DNA of 64,000 nt, from NCBI RefSeq assembly GCF_900142725.1, contig NZ_FRBW01000004.1:248001-312000 (forward strand), read 5' to 3'. Made by a program: the position numbers and the translations under genes. Within the stretch, counting starts at the first letter, position 1, and every line of letters begins with the position of its first letter. This stretch comes from Roseibium suaedae. Its GTDB lineage: Bacteria; Pseudomonadota; Alphaproteobacteria; Rhizobiales; Stappiaceae. The notes under the pieces are model-generated. The model saw only the letters and a program-made list of their open reading frames with translations. It searched no databases and had not been told where the DNA came from. Shown in pieces: positions 36,209 through 44,955 of the stretch.

Positions 36209-36754
36209 TCAGAGGTCAGTCTCTAGCCTCTTCACGAAAGCAGTTAGCAGACCTCGGCCTTCCGGCCAGTCTCCCAGGCCGCTTTGACCGTTAATGTGGC
36301 CAGCCGCGCCGATGACGGTCAGGTCGCTTCCCCATTGCGCTGCTCTGGTCTCCGCATAATGCTGAGACCCATAAGGATCGTTGCTGCTTGCCAGGATCAG
36401 GGACGGGAAGCGGAGCCTCTCCTCCGGTGGGTGCACGAAGCTCGCTGCCTGGGCAGGAAATACAGCCGACTTCGGGTCCGGTACGGCGACAAGAAAAGCG
36501 CCCTTGACCGGCAGAGTACTTGCCTTCTGCCAATGAGCGACCAGCAGGCAAGCGAGGCTGTGAGCCACAAGAACGGGTGGCGTTTCGGCCGCGCTCACGG
36601 CCCGTTCCAGCGCCGCGATCCAATCGGTCAGATCGGGCTGATCCCAGCTGGCCGGCTTAAAACGCCGGATCGCCGGATCGGCTGCTTCCCAGCGGCTTTG
36701 CCAATGCATTTCGCCCGAGTTGCCGATCCCCGGCAGATGTATGAATTCGGCCAT
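36209..36754 (-). CDS. RBBP9/YdeN-family alpha/beta hydrolase
   Basis: A 181-residue small hydrolase. It starts with HLPGIGNSGEMHWQSRWE, the family N-terminus. The nucleophile Ser is in VAHSLACLL near residue 67, Asp in SSNDPYGS near residue 123, and His in GAAGHINGQSGLGDWPEG near residue 151. It is cytoplasmic, with unknown substrate. The ATG at 36754 was chosen as it gives the family start. The gene is divergent from an AsnC-type regulator. Confidence 0.9.
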   Translation of the reverse strand: MAEFIHLPGIGNSGEMHWQSRWEAADPAIRRFKPASWDQPDLTDWIAALERAVSAAETPPVLVAHSLACLLVAHWQKASTLPVKGAFLVAVPDPKSAVFPAQAASFVHPPEERLRFPSLILASSNDPYGSQHYAETRAAQWGSDLTVIGAAGHINGQSGLGDWPEGRGLLTAFVKRLETDL

Positions 36755-36858
36755 GCTTGCCCTCTTTGTTGCGAGGCAGGGATCTTGACCGTTTACATGC
36801 CTTCCCGGAATTGGCATCCATCGGAAAGAGATAAACAATTCCGATGAATTAAAGGCCA

Positions 36859-37335
36859 ATGGTTCGCAAGACTGAGTTTCATCCCGGGCTCGACCCGACG
36901 GATATCGCCATAATTGAAACCCTGCAAGAGGATGGCCGCATCAGCGTTTCAGAACTGGGACGGAAGGTGGGGCTGTCCCAGCCGGCAACTTCGGAGCGCC
37001 TGAAAAGGCTTGAAGAGCGCGGGATCATCAAAGGCTATCGGGCTGTGATTGATCCCGCTGCGCTTGGCCTTGGCATGATGGCGGTCATCCGGCTCAAGAC
37101 CACCCATGAGCACATCAAGGCTTGTCTGAAGCAGTTTTCCGAAATGCCGCAGATCCTAGAAGTGCTGCGGCTGACGGGCGAGGATTGTTTTCATCTGAAG
37201 GTTATCGTGCCGACACCCGCGGACCTGGAGACGATCGTCGATGCGATCGCGCGATATGGTTCCGTCACGACGGCCATCGTTCTGCGCAGCGAACCGCCGA
37301 AACCCGTAGGGCGGGCACTGATCCCGAGAGGCTAG
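36859..37335 (+). CDS. Lrp/AsnC-family transcription regulator
   Basis: A 158-residue protein. The N-terminal winged HTH (about residues 10-65) has LQEDGRISVSELGRKVGLSQ and ERGIIKGYRAVIDP. The C-terminal RAM ligand-binding domain has LRLTGEDCFHLKVIVP. It is divergent from the hydrolase gene, so it may control that gene. The ligand is not readable. Confidence 0.92.
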   Translation: MVRKTEFHPGLDPTDIAIIETLQEDGRISVSELGRKVGLSQPATSERLKRLEERGIIKGYRAVIDPAALGLGMMAVIRLKTTHEHIKACLKQFSEMPQILEVLRLTGEDCFHLKVIVPTPADLETIVDAIARYGSVTTAIVLRSEPPKPVGRALIPRG

Positions 37336-37351
37336 CCTGCTGCTTGGCGAA

Positions 37352-38797
37352 CTAGTCCGTCACCAGCTTGACTGCGGTTCCCGCCGGGATTGGTTCGTCA
37401 GGCTCCATGCCGTTGAGCACGGTGAAGAAGCTCAGGCGGCGGGAAGGCTCTACGCCCCGCATGCCGATTGCCAGTTTGCGCGGCGTGTCGCCAGCGCTGG
37501 CCTGAACCACCTTGATCCGGAGAGATTGCAGCCGCGCCCGCTCTGTCGGCGTGAGCTGACGGAAGCTTTCGAGGGTATCCCGGTACTGGCTTTCAAAGGC
37601 TTCGCTCGGCGAACGGCTGGCAAAGATGAAGCGGTAGCCGGTCTTGCCGATCCGCAGCACCGCGATCCGGAAGGACCAGCCCTGGGTGATGGCGGCACCA
37701 ACGACCCCGGGAATGCCGTTGACCGTGGTCTCGCGCACGCTTTGCGGCAGGAGGCCGTTGATCCAGCCTGAATTCATGTAATCGGCAAGGTTCTCGAAGC
37801 TGCTGACATCCGCCCCGTCGAACCGCATGGCCGTGCCGTCGCCATTGCTGGCAAGAACGGCTTCAGGCGAATTTTCGAGAAGATAGCCGGCCGGCACGGT
37901 AAAGCCGATGCCGAGCGCCTTGTGCAGGAAGGAGCGGCCCCGCACAAAGCCTTCCAGCGGATCGTCGCCGTAGAGCAAGCCGTCGATCTGGCTGAGATAG
38001 CGGTTCCGGTCCCGCTCGCCGATGCCGGGAGCGGCCACCTGACGGGCCTCGCGCACCGCCAGGTCCACGCGTTCCGGCGTGTTGGGGTGGGAGGAGAGAA
38101 AGTCCGGGGCGCTGGACTGGATCTGCTGCGCGGTCTGATAGGCCTGGAAATCGGCCATGGATTTCAGGAAGCGGGAGGCCGCATAGGGGTCGAACCCGGC
38201 CTTCGCCAGGGTCTTCACCCCGATGGCGTCGGCCTGAAATTCCTGGGCCTGGGAGAACCGTGCGAAGGAAAGCTGCGAGGACAGGATCGCCTGCCTGGCC
38301 TGTTCGGAATCCTGCACCACATTGGTCAGGATCTTGTTTGCCAGTTCCCGTGCCTCGGCGCGTTGCTGCCGTTCAATCGCATGATTGGAGGTCACGTGCG
38401 CCATTTCATGGGCAAGAACAGCGGCCAGTTCGGACGTGTCATTGGCCAGCGCCAGCAGACCACGGGTGACATAGAGATAGCCACCGGGCAGGGCGAAGGC
38501 GTTGATCGCGGGCGAATTCAGGATCGTGATGCGGTAGCTCTGGGACGGGTCATCGGAGGCTTCCACCAGCCGGCCGACGACACTCGCGACCGCCCGAACG
38601 GCGCCGTCGTTCTTGTAGACGCCGCCATAAGTGGCCACGACGCGCGGGTGTTCCTTTGCGCCGATATCCGCGCCAAGACCGGGCCGCAGTGTGCCCGGTG
38701 CAATGGTCGTCACATTGGGAGAGCCGCCGCCGAAGGACTGGCAGGAGGCAAGCAAGGCGCACAGGGCAAGCGTCGCGACGCGGCGGACCGGAGACAT
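37352..38797 (-). CDS. M48-family metalloprotease, lipoprotein
   Basis: A zinc protease with a lipoprotein signal (ALLASC, Cys at residue 19 when counted from 38797), so it sits in the envelope. The active site is HEMAHV with the second-shell Glu in AQEFQADAIGVKTL. The mature C-terminus has a region rich in VQASAGDTPRKLA, LysM-like, that could bind peptidoglycan. It resembles BepA/LoiP-type quality-control proteases. A GTG start at 38884 overlaps the upstream stop (GTGA), but it would put 29 residues before the signal. I prefer the ATG at 38797, with moderate certainty. Confidence 0.87.
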   Translation of the reverse strand: MSPVRRVATLALCALLASCQSFGGGSPNVTTIAPGTLRPGLGADIGAKEHPRVVATYGGVYKNDGAVRAVASVVGRLVEASDDPSQSYRITILNSPAINAFALPGGYLYVTRGLLALANDTSELAAVLAHEMAHVTSNHAIERQQRAEARELANKILTNVVQDSEQARQAILSSQLSFARFSQAQEFQADAIGVKTLAKAGFDPYAASRFLKSMADFQAYQTAQQIQSSAPDFLSSHPNTPERVDLAVREARQVAAPGIGERDRNRYLSQIDGLLYGDDPLEGFVRGRSFLHKALGIGFTVPAGYLLENSPEAVLASNGDGTAMRFDGADVSSFENLADYMNSGWINGLLPQSVRETTVNGIPGVVGAAITQGWSFRIAVLRIGKTGYRFIFASRSPSEAFESQYRDTLESFRQLTPTERARLQSLRIKVVQASAGDTPRKLAIGMRGVEPSRRLSFFTVLNGMEPDEPIPAGTAVKLVTD

Positions 38798-38880
38798 TTG
38801 CCGTCCAGCGCCTGCGCGTTCTGCCTTGCCTTCGGCGTCCTTGCGCAGACTTGCCGCGCCCATGATGCCAGACCTTGCCG

Positions 38881-39822
38881 TCACTTCCTGTCCTCGTTGC
38901 CATCCAGAATGATGATCTGACCCGGATGGGTCATGTGTATGTGGGGGCCGTCGTTCAGATCTACCACACCTCTGATCTGAACGGCATGTCCAGCCAAATC
39001 CTCGAGAGACATGCCGGCACTGGCCAGCGCGTCACTGAAGGATTTTTCCTGTTTGGTCGAAAGAGTTGCCGTGAAATCGGTCTTCCAGTTACGGCCGAAA
39101 TTGAGATACCGGGTCCGGGAGGATTTTCCAAGAGAGACGATGCGTCCTTCGACAAGGACATAGTGTCCCGCAGACGCTGTCAATGCGTTCAGGTTCATGG
39201 TTGAAAGCGCAGTCTCCTTCTTCCAGCGTCCTTGTCTTCTCACCCGGGCCGATTTCTCGGCCGCGATCAAAGCCTTGCTACAGGCCATGGAGCCCAAATA
39301 GGGCGCGGCCAAGGCAAGTCCACGTTCAATCAGCTGGATTTGCAAAAGGGCTCCCCCCTTACTATCGGCGGTGATCCAGGCAGGTGTCAGTCCCCACCGG
39401 TTCGGCTTTCCCTGGGGCCAGGCCCAAAGCGATTGTCCACTTGCAGGAATTGGCGTGTCAGGGCCGCTCCACGCGCCGGCAATATCTGTGAGGACGTAAT
39501 GATGTACGTCCTTGGCAGAGGTCTCGCCAGGCAGTGTCCGGAAGAAGCCGGCCTTGTCTGGGCCGGTGACAGGAATGGGGAGCCCCCCCTCGGGAAGGCA
39601 TGCAGCTGTGGACGCCCCTCCTGCGCCTTCAGCGTATGCCGCCGCTGCGGGCGCAGTGTCCTTTGCATCTGCTCGATTGGTTCCGGAGATCAGTCCGGCG
39701 AGGATCAGCAGGAGTGCGGCCGCACTATTAAAGACCTGCCGCAAAGGATCCGGCTTTGGGAGCCTGTATTTGTGCCATCTTCTGTGCCGGATGCATCCGG
39801 CCGAACTCCCTGTCCGTCCCAA
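38881..39822 (-). CDS. Putative exported nuclease-like (SNase/OB-fold) protein
   Basis: A protein of up to 313 residues with a hydrophobic N-terminal segment (AAALLLILAGLIS) that suggests export. The rest has a beta-barrel feel, with GHYVLVEGRIVSLGKSSRTRYLNFGRNWKTDF near residue 215-245, which recalls staphylococcal-nuclease/thermonuclease-like OB folds, and ending HAVQIRGVV. The catalytic Arg/Glu set is not certain. The start is unclear: TTG at 39822 opens the frame, and a TTG at 39744 would fit a signal peptide better. The stop overlaps a possible GTG start of the M48 gene, so they are likely co-transcribed. Confidence 0.7.
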   Translation of the reverse strand: MGRTGSSAGCIRHRRWHKYRLPKPDPLRQVFNSAAALLLILAGLISGTNRADAKDTAPAAAAYAEGAGGASTAACLPEGGLPIPVTGPDKAGFFRTLPGETSAKDVHHYVLTDIAGAWSGPDTPIPASGQSLWAWPQGKPNRWGLTPAWITADSKGGALLQIQLIERGLALAAPYLGSMACSKALIAAEKSARVRRQGRWKKETALSTMNLNALTASAGHYVLVEGRIVSLGKSSRTRYLNFGRNWKTDFTATLSTKQEKSFSDALASAGMSLEDLAGHAVQIRGVVDLNDGPHIHMTHPGQIIILDGNEDRK

Positions 39823-39964
39823 GCCTCAACTTCCGCGACCGTGAAGGATCAAGCCCACTCTACCACGGCAGGGGAGCCGTTTGTGCGTATCCCATTCACG
39901 GGATCGGAGCGGGCAAAATCGAGGGTCGCAATGCGCTCCGGATCATGCTATTTCCGCCCCAAGT

Positions 39965-40041
39965 GGTCCCGTAGCTCAGCAGGATAGAGCATCAGATTCC
40001 TAATCTGAGGGTCACGCGTTCGAATCGCGTCGGGATCACCA
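39965..40041 (+). tRNA. tRNA-Arg (anticodon CCT)
   Basis: A 77-base cloverleaf. The acceptor arms GGTCCCG and CGGGATC pair in 7 bases (one G-U), the anticodon stem CAGAT / ATCTG has loop TCCTA with anticodon CCT, the T-loop is TTCGAAT, and CCA is encoded at the end. It decodes AGG. The siderophore locus begins right after it. Confidence 0.96.
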
Positions 40042-40141
40042 ATCTTTTCAAAGTTCTTGTATCTGTCTCAGCTGCCGCGCGTCTGTTGGCGGCTGCCTCA
40101 TTCTTTTGCTCAGGCGGGGCATTGCTCCTGGCCATCTTGCG

Positions 40142-40936
40142 TCACAGATCTCGGAAGGCTTCGAGGCCGCCTGTTTCGTGGGCGGTTTTGCGGGCGCAGT
40201 CGAATAGGGCGAGCCGGTCTTCCGGCTTGTGGATCAGGCCCAGGTTGGTGACCGTGGTCATCACGCAGGCGATTTCCTGCTGCGCATCGAACACGGGTAC
40301 TGCCTGGCCGGTGATGCCCGGCAAAAGATGATCCGTCAGCTCAGCCCAGCACCCGGAGCGCACTGTCTCCAATGTTGCACGTGACGGGGTTTTGCCCCGG
40401 AAATGAGCGGGCTGAAGCTTGCGCGCGGCGCTGATCTGGTTCTCTGGAAGAAAGGCCTGGAACACAAGTCCGCAAGCCGAATTGTCGACCGGCAGCACAT
40501 CGCCCAAACCCACCGAGCTGATGGAGAACTGCGAGCTGCGGTACCAGCGGACGACGGTGGGGCCGCGTTCCGTCCAGATCGCCACACCTGCACTGGCGGC
40601 AAACCCGGCCGCCAGCTGTTTCATATGCCGGGCGGCGATCTCGACCGCATCTACCCGCTTCAAGGCGCCAATGCCGATGCTGAGTGCAGTGGGGCCAAGA
40701 TCGTAGTGACCGGTCTGAGGGTCCTGCATGACAAGCCCTTCCTTCACCAGGCTCTGGAGATACCGGTGGGCCGTGGGGCTGCCGGTTCCTGCCTGCTTGG
40801 CGATGATGCCGAGCGGCATGGCCTCCGAGGCATTGGCCAGGATGTTCAGGAACCTGGTGGCGATGGATACAGACTGAATGTTCCCGGACCGTTTGGGCAA
40901 GGAAGTGTCGTTGCCGGTTTCTGGGCCGTCGCTCAT
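40142..40936 (-). CDS. IclR-family transcription regulator
   Basis: A protein with an N-terminal winged HTH (residues about 20-80: ATRFLNILANASEAMPLGII, SPTAHRYLQSLVKEGLV) and a C-terminal IclR effector domain (from about 95). IclR proteins often control catabolic or aromatic-compound genes. It is divergent from the TonB receptor. The ATG at 40936 was chosen because an upstream palindrome (40993-41020) would otherwise lie against the start at 40981. A link to the siderophore genes is only positional. Confidence 0.88.
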   Translation of the reverse strand: MSDGPETGNDTSLPKRSGNIQSVSIATRFLNILANASEAMPLGIIAKQAGTGSPTAHRYLQSLVKEGLVMQDPQTGHYDLGPTALSIGIGALKRVDAVEIAARHMKQLAAGFAASAGVAIWTERGPTVVRWYRSSQFSISSVGLGDVLPVDNSACGLVFQAFLPENQISAARKLQPAHFRGKTPSRATLETVRSGCWAELTDHLLPGITGQAVPVFDAQQEIACVMTTVTNLGLIHKPEDRLALFDCARKTAHETGGLEAFRDL

Positions 40937-40996
40937 GTCGGGACCGCCCAGCCTGCGCAAAGGCGCGGCATTTGATGGCAATCCATCTCAAGGGCC

Positions 40997-41016
40997 TTTG
41001 CATTTCCGAATGCAAA
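40997..41016. promoter_or_regulatory. Candidate IclR operator (inverted repeat)
   Basis: TTTGCATT-N4-AATGCAAA, perfect arms of 8 bases, 60 bases upstream of the iclR ATG. IclR-type regulators bind short palindromes and often control themselves. Binding is inferred. Confidence 0.4.
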
Positions 41017-41183
41017 AGCCCGCTTTGACAGCTTTCGCGTCGTGCACATGTTCACCGCATCAATCTCCCATCCTTGCCACAAGGTATTGGTCAAACACGC
41101 CGAGTTCAATCCGGACGGCGCCAAAATCTCCGTGGGGATTCAGGTTGTTGTGACAGGCTGTTGCGGATCCGTCACATTAATTT

Positions 41184-41200
41184 ATGAGTATTATACTCAT
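41184..41200. promoter_or_regulatory. Candidate iron operator upstream of the TonB receptor
   Basis: A perfect 17-base palindrome, ATGAGTAT-T-ATACTCAT, containing TGA-N9-TCA (the RirA IRO core). Its centre also looks like a -10 (TATACT). It lies 162 bases upstream of the receptor ATG. The same half-site, TGAGTA, recurs at 49496. Confidence 0.6.
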
Positions 41201-41362
41201 GTTGATATGAAGAATGAATTCTGTATAGTGAAACTCAGTTGATCCTTTCACCGGCGGCTGGGGCAAGCGTGGACCGGAACAGGAGACAGGATCTCCCTTT
41301 CAAAACCGGCCGCGAGCAAGGCTTTTCCCGCTCGCGCTCATTCACGATTTCAGGGGAATAAA

Positions 41363-43465
41363 ATGACATCGACCCGTATTGCGGTGTTGCTTGGCGGTAC
41401 TGCCATGCTCACTGTCTCGCAGATTGTTGCAGGTGGGGCCTGGGCGCAGGATGCTGAAGCGGAAACCGTGTCCAACACGACAGTCCTCGATGCGATCACC
41501 GTGAGCGGTGAAAAGGTTGCCAGAACACTGCAGGAAACGGCCACTTCCGTGGAGGTGATCACCTCGTCGGATCAGGAAACCCGTCCTGAGGAAAAGACTG
41601 TCCAGAGCGCCATCGAGGACACGCCCAACGTTTATTATCCCGGGACTGTCGGCGTTGCGCCAATCATCCGCGGCCAGGACACCCAGGGCCCGAACACCGG
41701 TGCGGTTGCTTTTTACTCCGGCACGGTCCCGCGGGCGTCGATCAACATCGACGGCCATTATCAGAGCTACTTCGAATCCGTCTTCGGCTCGACGTCCATC
41801 TGGGACATGGATCAGATCGAAGTGTTCCGTGGGCCGCAGACCACCTCTCAGGGGGCGAACAGCGTCGCCGGGGCGATTGTTGTCACCACCAAGGATCCGG
41901 TGTTCACCCCTGAAGGGGCATTGCAGATCGAATATGGCAGCTACAACACCCACAGGGCGTCAGGCATGCTGTCGGGCCCGCTGACAGACCAGATCGCAGC
42001 CCGGGTCGCCGTTGACTATTATGGTCGTGACACGTTCATCGACTATATCAATTCGAGCTTTACAGAGGATCATACGGACCTCGACATCATGTCCTTCAAT
42101 GGACGTGCGAAACTGCTCTTCACTCCGGATGCCATCCCCGGCCTGACGGCAAAGCTGACCTACTCGACCAGCCAGAACAACCAGCCCACCTATGAGGCTG
42201 CCACGGTCCAACCGTTCGACCGGCTGGAAAACAACCAGACCAGCGTGCCGAGCTTCTATTCCCGGACCCATACGGGCGTGGCTGACCTGTCCTATGAATT
42301 CGACAACGGCTTTGTTCTCAGCAACCAGGCGCAGTTCACCGATCTTTATGTCGACCGGAGCCTGGAGACGGTCGGCAACGGGGATGCCCGCATCGACCAG
42401 CAGAACTGGACCAACCAGACATTGCTTAATTTCGGCAATGAAGACAGCAAGCTGAGCGGGGCGGCCGGCATTTTCGCGTCCTACACCCAGTCGGATGAAA
42501 GTCTGCTGCTTCCCTATAATGGATCGCCCGACTTCGATGACACCAAGACCAATCTCGGCATCTTCACCGAAATGGACTATCGCTTCACCGATGCCTGGAC
42601 GCTGACCGGCGGTCTTCGTTTCGAGCATGACCGGGTCGAGCGGTCTGGCAGGTCAACGACCGCAGCAACGGTTCCAAGCAACTTTGACTATGATGAAAGC
42701 TTCAGCGCCATCTTGCCGAAGGTTGCTCTTGCCTATGACGTCACTCCGGATTTCACCGTGGGTGCCCTGATCAACCGGGGCTTCAACCCTGGTGGTGTCG
42801 TCTACGACTTTTTCAACGGCAACGCTCTCTCCTTCAAGGCGGAAACGTCCTGGAACTACGAGATCTTTACCCGCGCGAACCTTCTGGACGACAAGCTGGA
42901 GATTTCAGGCAATCTGTTTTTCACGGATTACAAGGACGCCCAGCGTTACTTCCAGACCACCCTGCCGGGCAGCGTCGTGACCCAGTACATCACGCTCAAT
43001 GCCGAGGAGGCTCATGCCTATGGTCTTGAGGCAGCTGTGAGCTATCAGGTGCTGGACAGTCTGAAGCTTAAGGCAAACGCAGGCCTGATGAAGACCGAGA
43101 TTACCCGGTTCGACGCTCTTCCGACGGTTGAAGGCAACGACTTCAGCAAGACCCCCGGCTACACGCTCGGCTTTGGCGTGGACTGGGAAGTTCTGGACAA
43201 CCTGACGCTCTCTGCAAACGTCTCTCATTTCGACGGATACTATTCCGACGACACAAACACGCCTGCCTATGAGACGGATCCCTACACGATCGCCAACGCG
43301 CGTGCGACCTACCAGTTCCACGACAACTTCCAGGTCTTCGGCTACGTGAACAACATCTTTGATGAGCGTGTTGCGACCTATCTTGAAAATCGCCGTGGTG
43401 TCGGCAGCTTTGCAACCATGACAGCGCCGCGCATGTTCGGCATCGGTGCGAAAGCGACCTTCTGA
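41363..43465 (+). CDS. TonB-dependent siderophore receptor
   Basis: A 700-residue outer-membrane receptor of usual length. The signal peptide ends near residue 29 (AWAQ). A TonB-box-like stretch, DAITVSGEK, follows. The plug domain (about 55-175) has QSAIEDTPNV, PIIRGQDTQG, MDQIEVFRGPQTTSQG and NSVAGAIVVTTKDP. The C-terminal barrel ends in an aromatic residue (GAKATF), as outer-membrane proteins do. It would import the ferric siderophore made by the genes to the right. It has its own upstream operator. The ATG follows AGGGGA. Confidence 0.93.
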   Translation: MTSTRIAVLLGGTAMLTVSQIVAGGAWAQDAEAETVSNTTVLDAITVSGEKVARTLQETATSVEVITSSDQETRPEEKTVQSAIEDTPNVYYPGTVGVAPIIRGQDTQGPNTGAVAFYSGTVPRASINIDGHYQSYFESVFGSTSIWDMDQIEVFRGPQTTSQGANSVAGAIVVTTKDPVFTPEGALQIEYGSYNTHRASGMLSGPLTDQIAARVAVDYYGRDTFIDYINSSFTEDHTDLDIMSFNGRAKLLFTPDAIPGLTAKLTYSTSQNNQPTYEAATVQPFDRLENNQTSVPSFYSRTHTGVADLSYEFDNGFVLSNQAQFTDLYVDRSLETVGNGDARIDQQNWTNQTLLNFGNEDSKLSGAAGIFASYTQSDESLLLPYNGSPDFDDTKTNLGIFTEMDYRFTDAWTLTGGLRFEHDRVERSGRSTTAATVPSNFDYDESFSAILPKVALAYDVTPDFTVGALINRGFNPGGVVYDFFNGNALSFKAETSWNYEIFTRANLLDDKLEISGNLFFTDYKDAQRYFQTTLPGSVVTQYITLNAEEAHAYGLEAAVSYQVLDSLKLKANAGLMKTEITRFDALPTVEGNDFSKTPGYTLGFGVDWEVLDNLTLSANVSHFDGYYSDDTNTPAYETDPYTIANARATYQFHDNFQVFGYVNNIFDERVATYLENRRGVGSFATMTAPRMFGIGAKATF

Positions 43466-43481
43466 TCTTCGGAAAGAAAAC

Positions 43482-43517
43482 AACGGCAGTCTGGATTTCT
43501 CCAGGCTGCCGTTTTTT
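43482..43517 (+). terminator. Intrinsic terminator of the TonB receptor gene
   Basis: A 13-pair hairpin with one G-U (AACGGCAGTCTGG / CCAGGCTGCCGTT) followed by T6, 16 bases after the stop. Confidence 0.88.
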
Positions 43518-43543
43518 ATGGCTCGTGGGGATCTGAAATGAAA

Positions 43544-43796
43544 AGCCCTGACCAGAAGTGGTCAGGGCTGAGCTTGATGACCACCCCGCCAAGTTTACCT
43601 GTCATCCCGGTTTGGTGCGTGAGCGCCAAGACCGGGATCCAGTATCCCGCGAGAAAGTTCGCAGGAAAGAGAAGCTATCTCAATTGGCTACTGGATCCCC
43701 GCCTTCGCGGGGATGACAACCGTTTTCCTATGGTCATGGAGCTTTTGGAATGGAGCTGCTTTGTCAGCAGTCAGCCCCGACCTTAAGGTCAGGGCT
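43544..43796. repeat. Composite palindromic repeat (MITE/REP-like)
   Basis: A nested palindromic element of about 250 bases. Two outer palindromes, AGCCCTGACCA-N4-TGGTCAGGGCT (43544-43569) and AGCCCCGACCTTAAGGTCAGGGCT-like (43773-43796), flank an inner element, 43600-43718. The inner element runs from TGTCATCCCGG to CGGGGATGACA, with facing GGATCCAGTA and TACTGGATCC and a hairpin in each half. A translated frame in it reads LDPRLRGDD, a known by-product of such repeats, so it is not a gene. Other genomic copies are expected but cannot be seen here. Confidence 0.75.
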
Positions 43797-43825
43797 CACG
43801 TGAAAGAGAACGACTGGACCAGCTA

Positions 43826-44866
43826 CTAGGCTGGACGAAACTCCAGAATGCTGACCGGGCTGGCTGTCGATTTGACCGACAGGGTTTCAAACCCGTTGTC
43901 GGCCAGAAGCGCGGAAAATTCCGCTGCCGTTCTCTCCCGGCCACCAAGTTGGGCCAGCATGAAGATGTCCTGAGACGAGGCGCGGGAACCGGCGTCCTGG
44001 CCGCCTGCCATCATGTCGATCAGGTAAAGCCGTTCATGCCCGGAAAGGGCCTTCCTGGTGTTCTGCAGGATGGTTGCGGCCGCGGTGTCGTCAAAATCAT
44101 GAAAGACCCGGCTGAACAGATAGACATCGGCTCGAGAGGGAACGCTTTCGAAGAAGGAGCCCGTCTTGACGTTTGCCCGTCCTTGCCTGCGCATCTCCGC
44201 AAAGAGAGGGTCATAGTCCTCGACACTGCGCGGGAGTTCGAACAGGGTGCCGCGGGTCATCGGGTTCTTGTCCAGGATCTGAGCCAGGAATGATCCGTTC
44301 CCGCCGCCGACGTCCAGGATACTGGTGTCAGGGGCAAAGGTAAGCTCCTTCACGACCACGGCACCAATTCCCCGGGATGCTCCGTTCATCTGCGCATCGA
44401 ACCGGCTTTGGGCGGCGCTGTCCTGAGCGTGCCATTCGAAAAAGGCCGACCCGTGGGTCAGGTCAAAGGCCGTGTTTCCGGTGCGCAGCTGCTCGGTCAG
44501 GCTTTCCCAGCTGCGCCATAGCAAAGGGTCCAGTTCGCAGGACACCCAGTTCCGCAGACTTTGCGGATGATCCGGCGTCAGATAGCAGGTCACCGGGGAG
44601 GGGACGTACCGCCCCTGATCGTCCACTGCTATCACTTCTTCATGGACGAGATGCGTCAAAACGCGTTCCAGAAGCTCAGGCTTTGTTCCTGTGGCTTGGG
44701 CAAGGTCACTCAAGCTGCGTGGGCCCGCTTCGAGCAGGGCAGGAATACCAAGATCAACGAGCGCACGGATGCATTGGGTGGTGCGGTAAGCGGAAATCTG
44801 CCCCATCAGCTTGAAGGGGGGCAGACCAGCTGGCCGGTTCGAGAGGTGTGCCTGAGCTACAGACAT
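43826..44866 (-). CDS. O-methyltransferase in the DHB operon
   Basis: A 346-residue class I SAM-dependent methyltransferase of the plant-type O-methyltransferase (HIOMT/hydroxyneurosporene) group. A helical dimerisation domain (residues 15-110) precedes the Rossmann core, with motif I LDVGGGNGSFL near residue 188 and a YLFSRVFHDFDD segment near residue 252, where His is at the catalytic base position. It lies 89 bases after the DHB dehydrogenase gene on the same strand. Enterobactin-type loci have no such gene, so it may modify the catechol or the final siderophore. It could also act on an unrelated small phenol. Confidence 0.85.
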   Translation of the reverse strand: MSVAQAHLSNRPAGLPPFKLMGQISAYRTTQCIRALVDLGIPALLEAGPRSLSDLAQATGTKPELLERVLTHLVHEEVIAVDDQGRYVPSPVTCYLTPDHPQSLRNWVSCELDPLLWRSWESLTEQLRTGNTAFDLTHGSAFFEWHAQDSAAQSRFDAQMNGASRGIGAVVVKELTFAPDTSILDVGGGNGSFLAQILDKNPMTRGTLFELPRSVEDYDPLFAEMRRQGRANVKTGSFFESVPSRADVYLFSRVFHDFDDTAAATILQNTRKALSGHERLYLIDMMAGGQDAGSRASSQDIFMLAQLGGRERTAAEFSALLADNGFETLSVKSTASPVSILEFRPA

Positions 44867-44955
44867 GTTTGCAATCCTCCAGAGGGTTCTAGTGTTTCGG
44901 CGTTCAGCCGGGATGTGGGCTGTGCAATGGGCAGGCCTGCCGATCGGCGCAGCGG

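Larger units (their letters stand above)
40937..41362. other. Regulatory gap between iclR and the TonB receptor
   Basis: A 426-base divergent gap without a gene. It holds a hairpin-like inverted repeat near iclR (40993-41020), and a 17-base perfect palindrome at 41184-41200 near the receptor. The stretch from about 41175 to 41240 is AT-rich and is the likely promoter. Confidence 0.6.

Noticed and set aside
43538-43786. An 82-codon frame in the palindromic repeat.
   Set aside because: The peptide LDPRLRGDD is a by-product of REP-like palindromes, and the frame is covered by inverted repeats.
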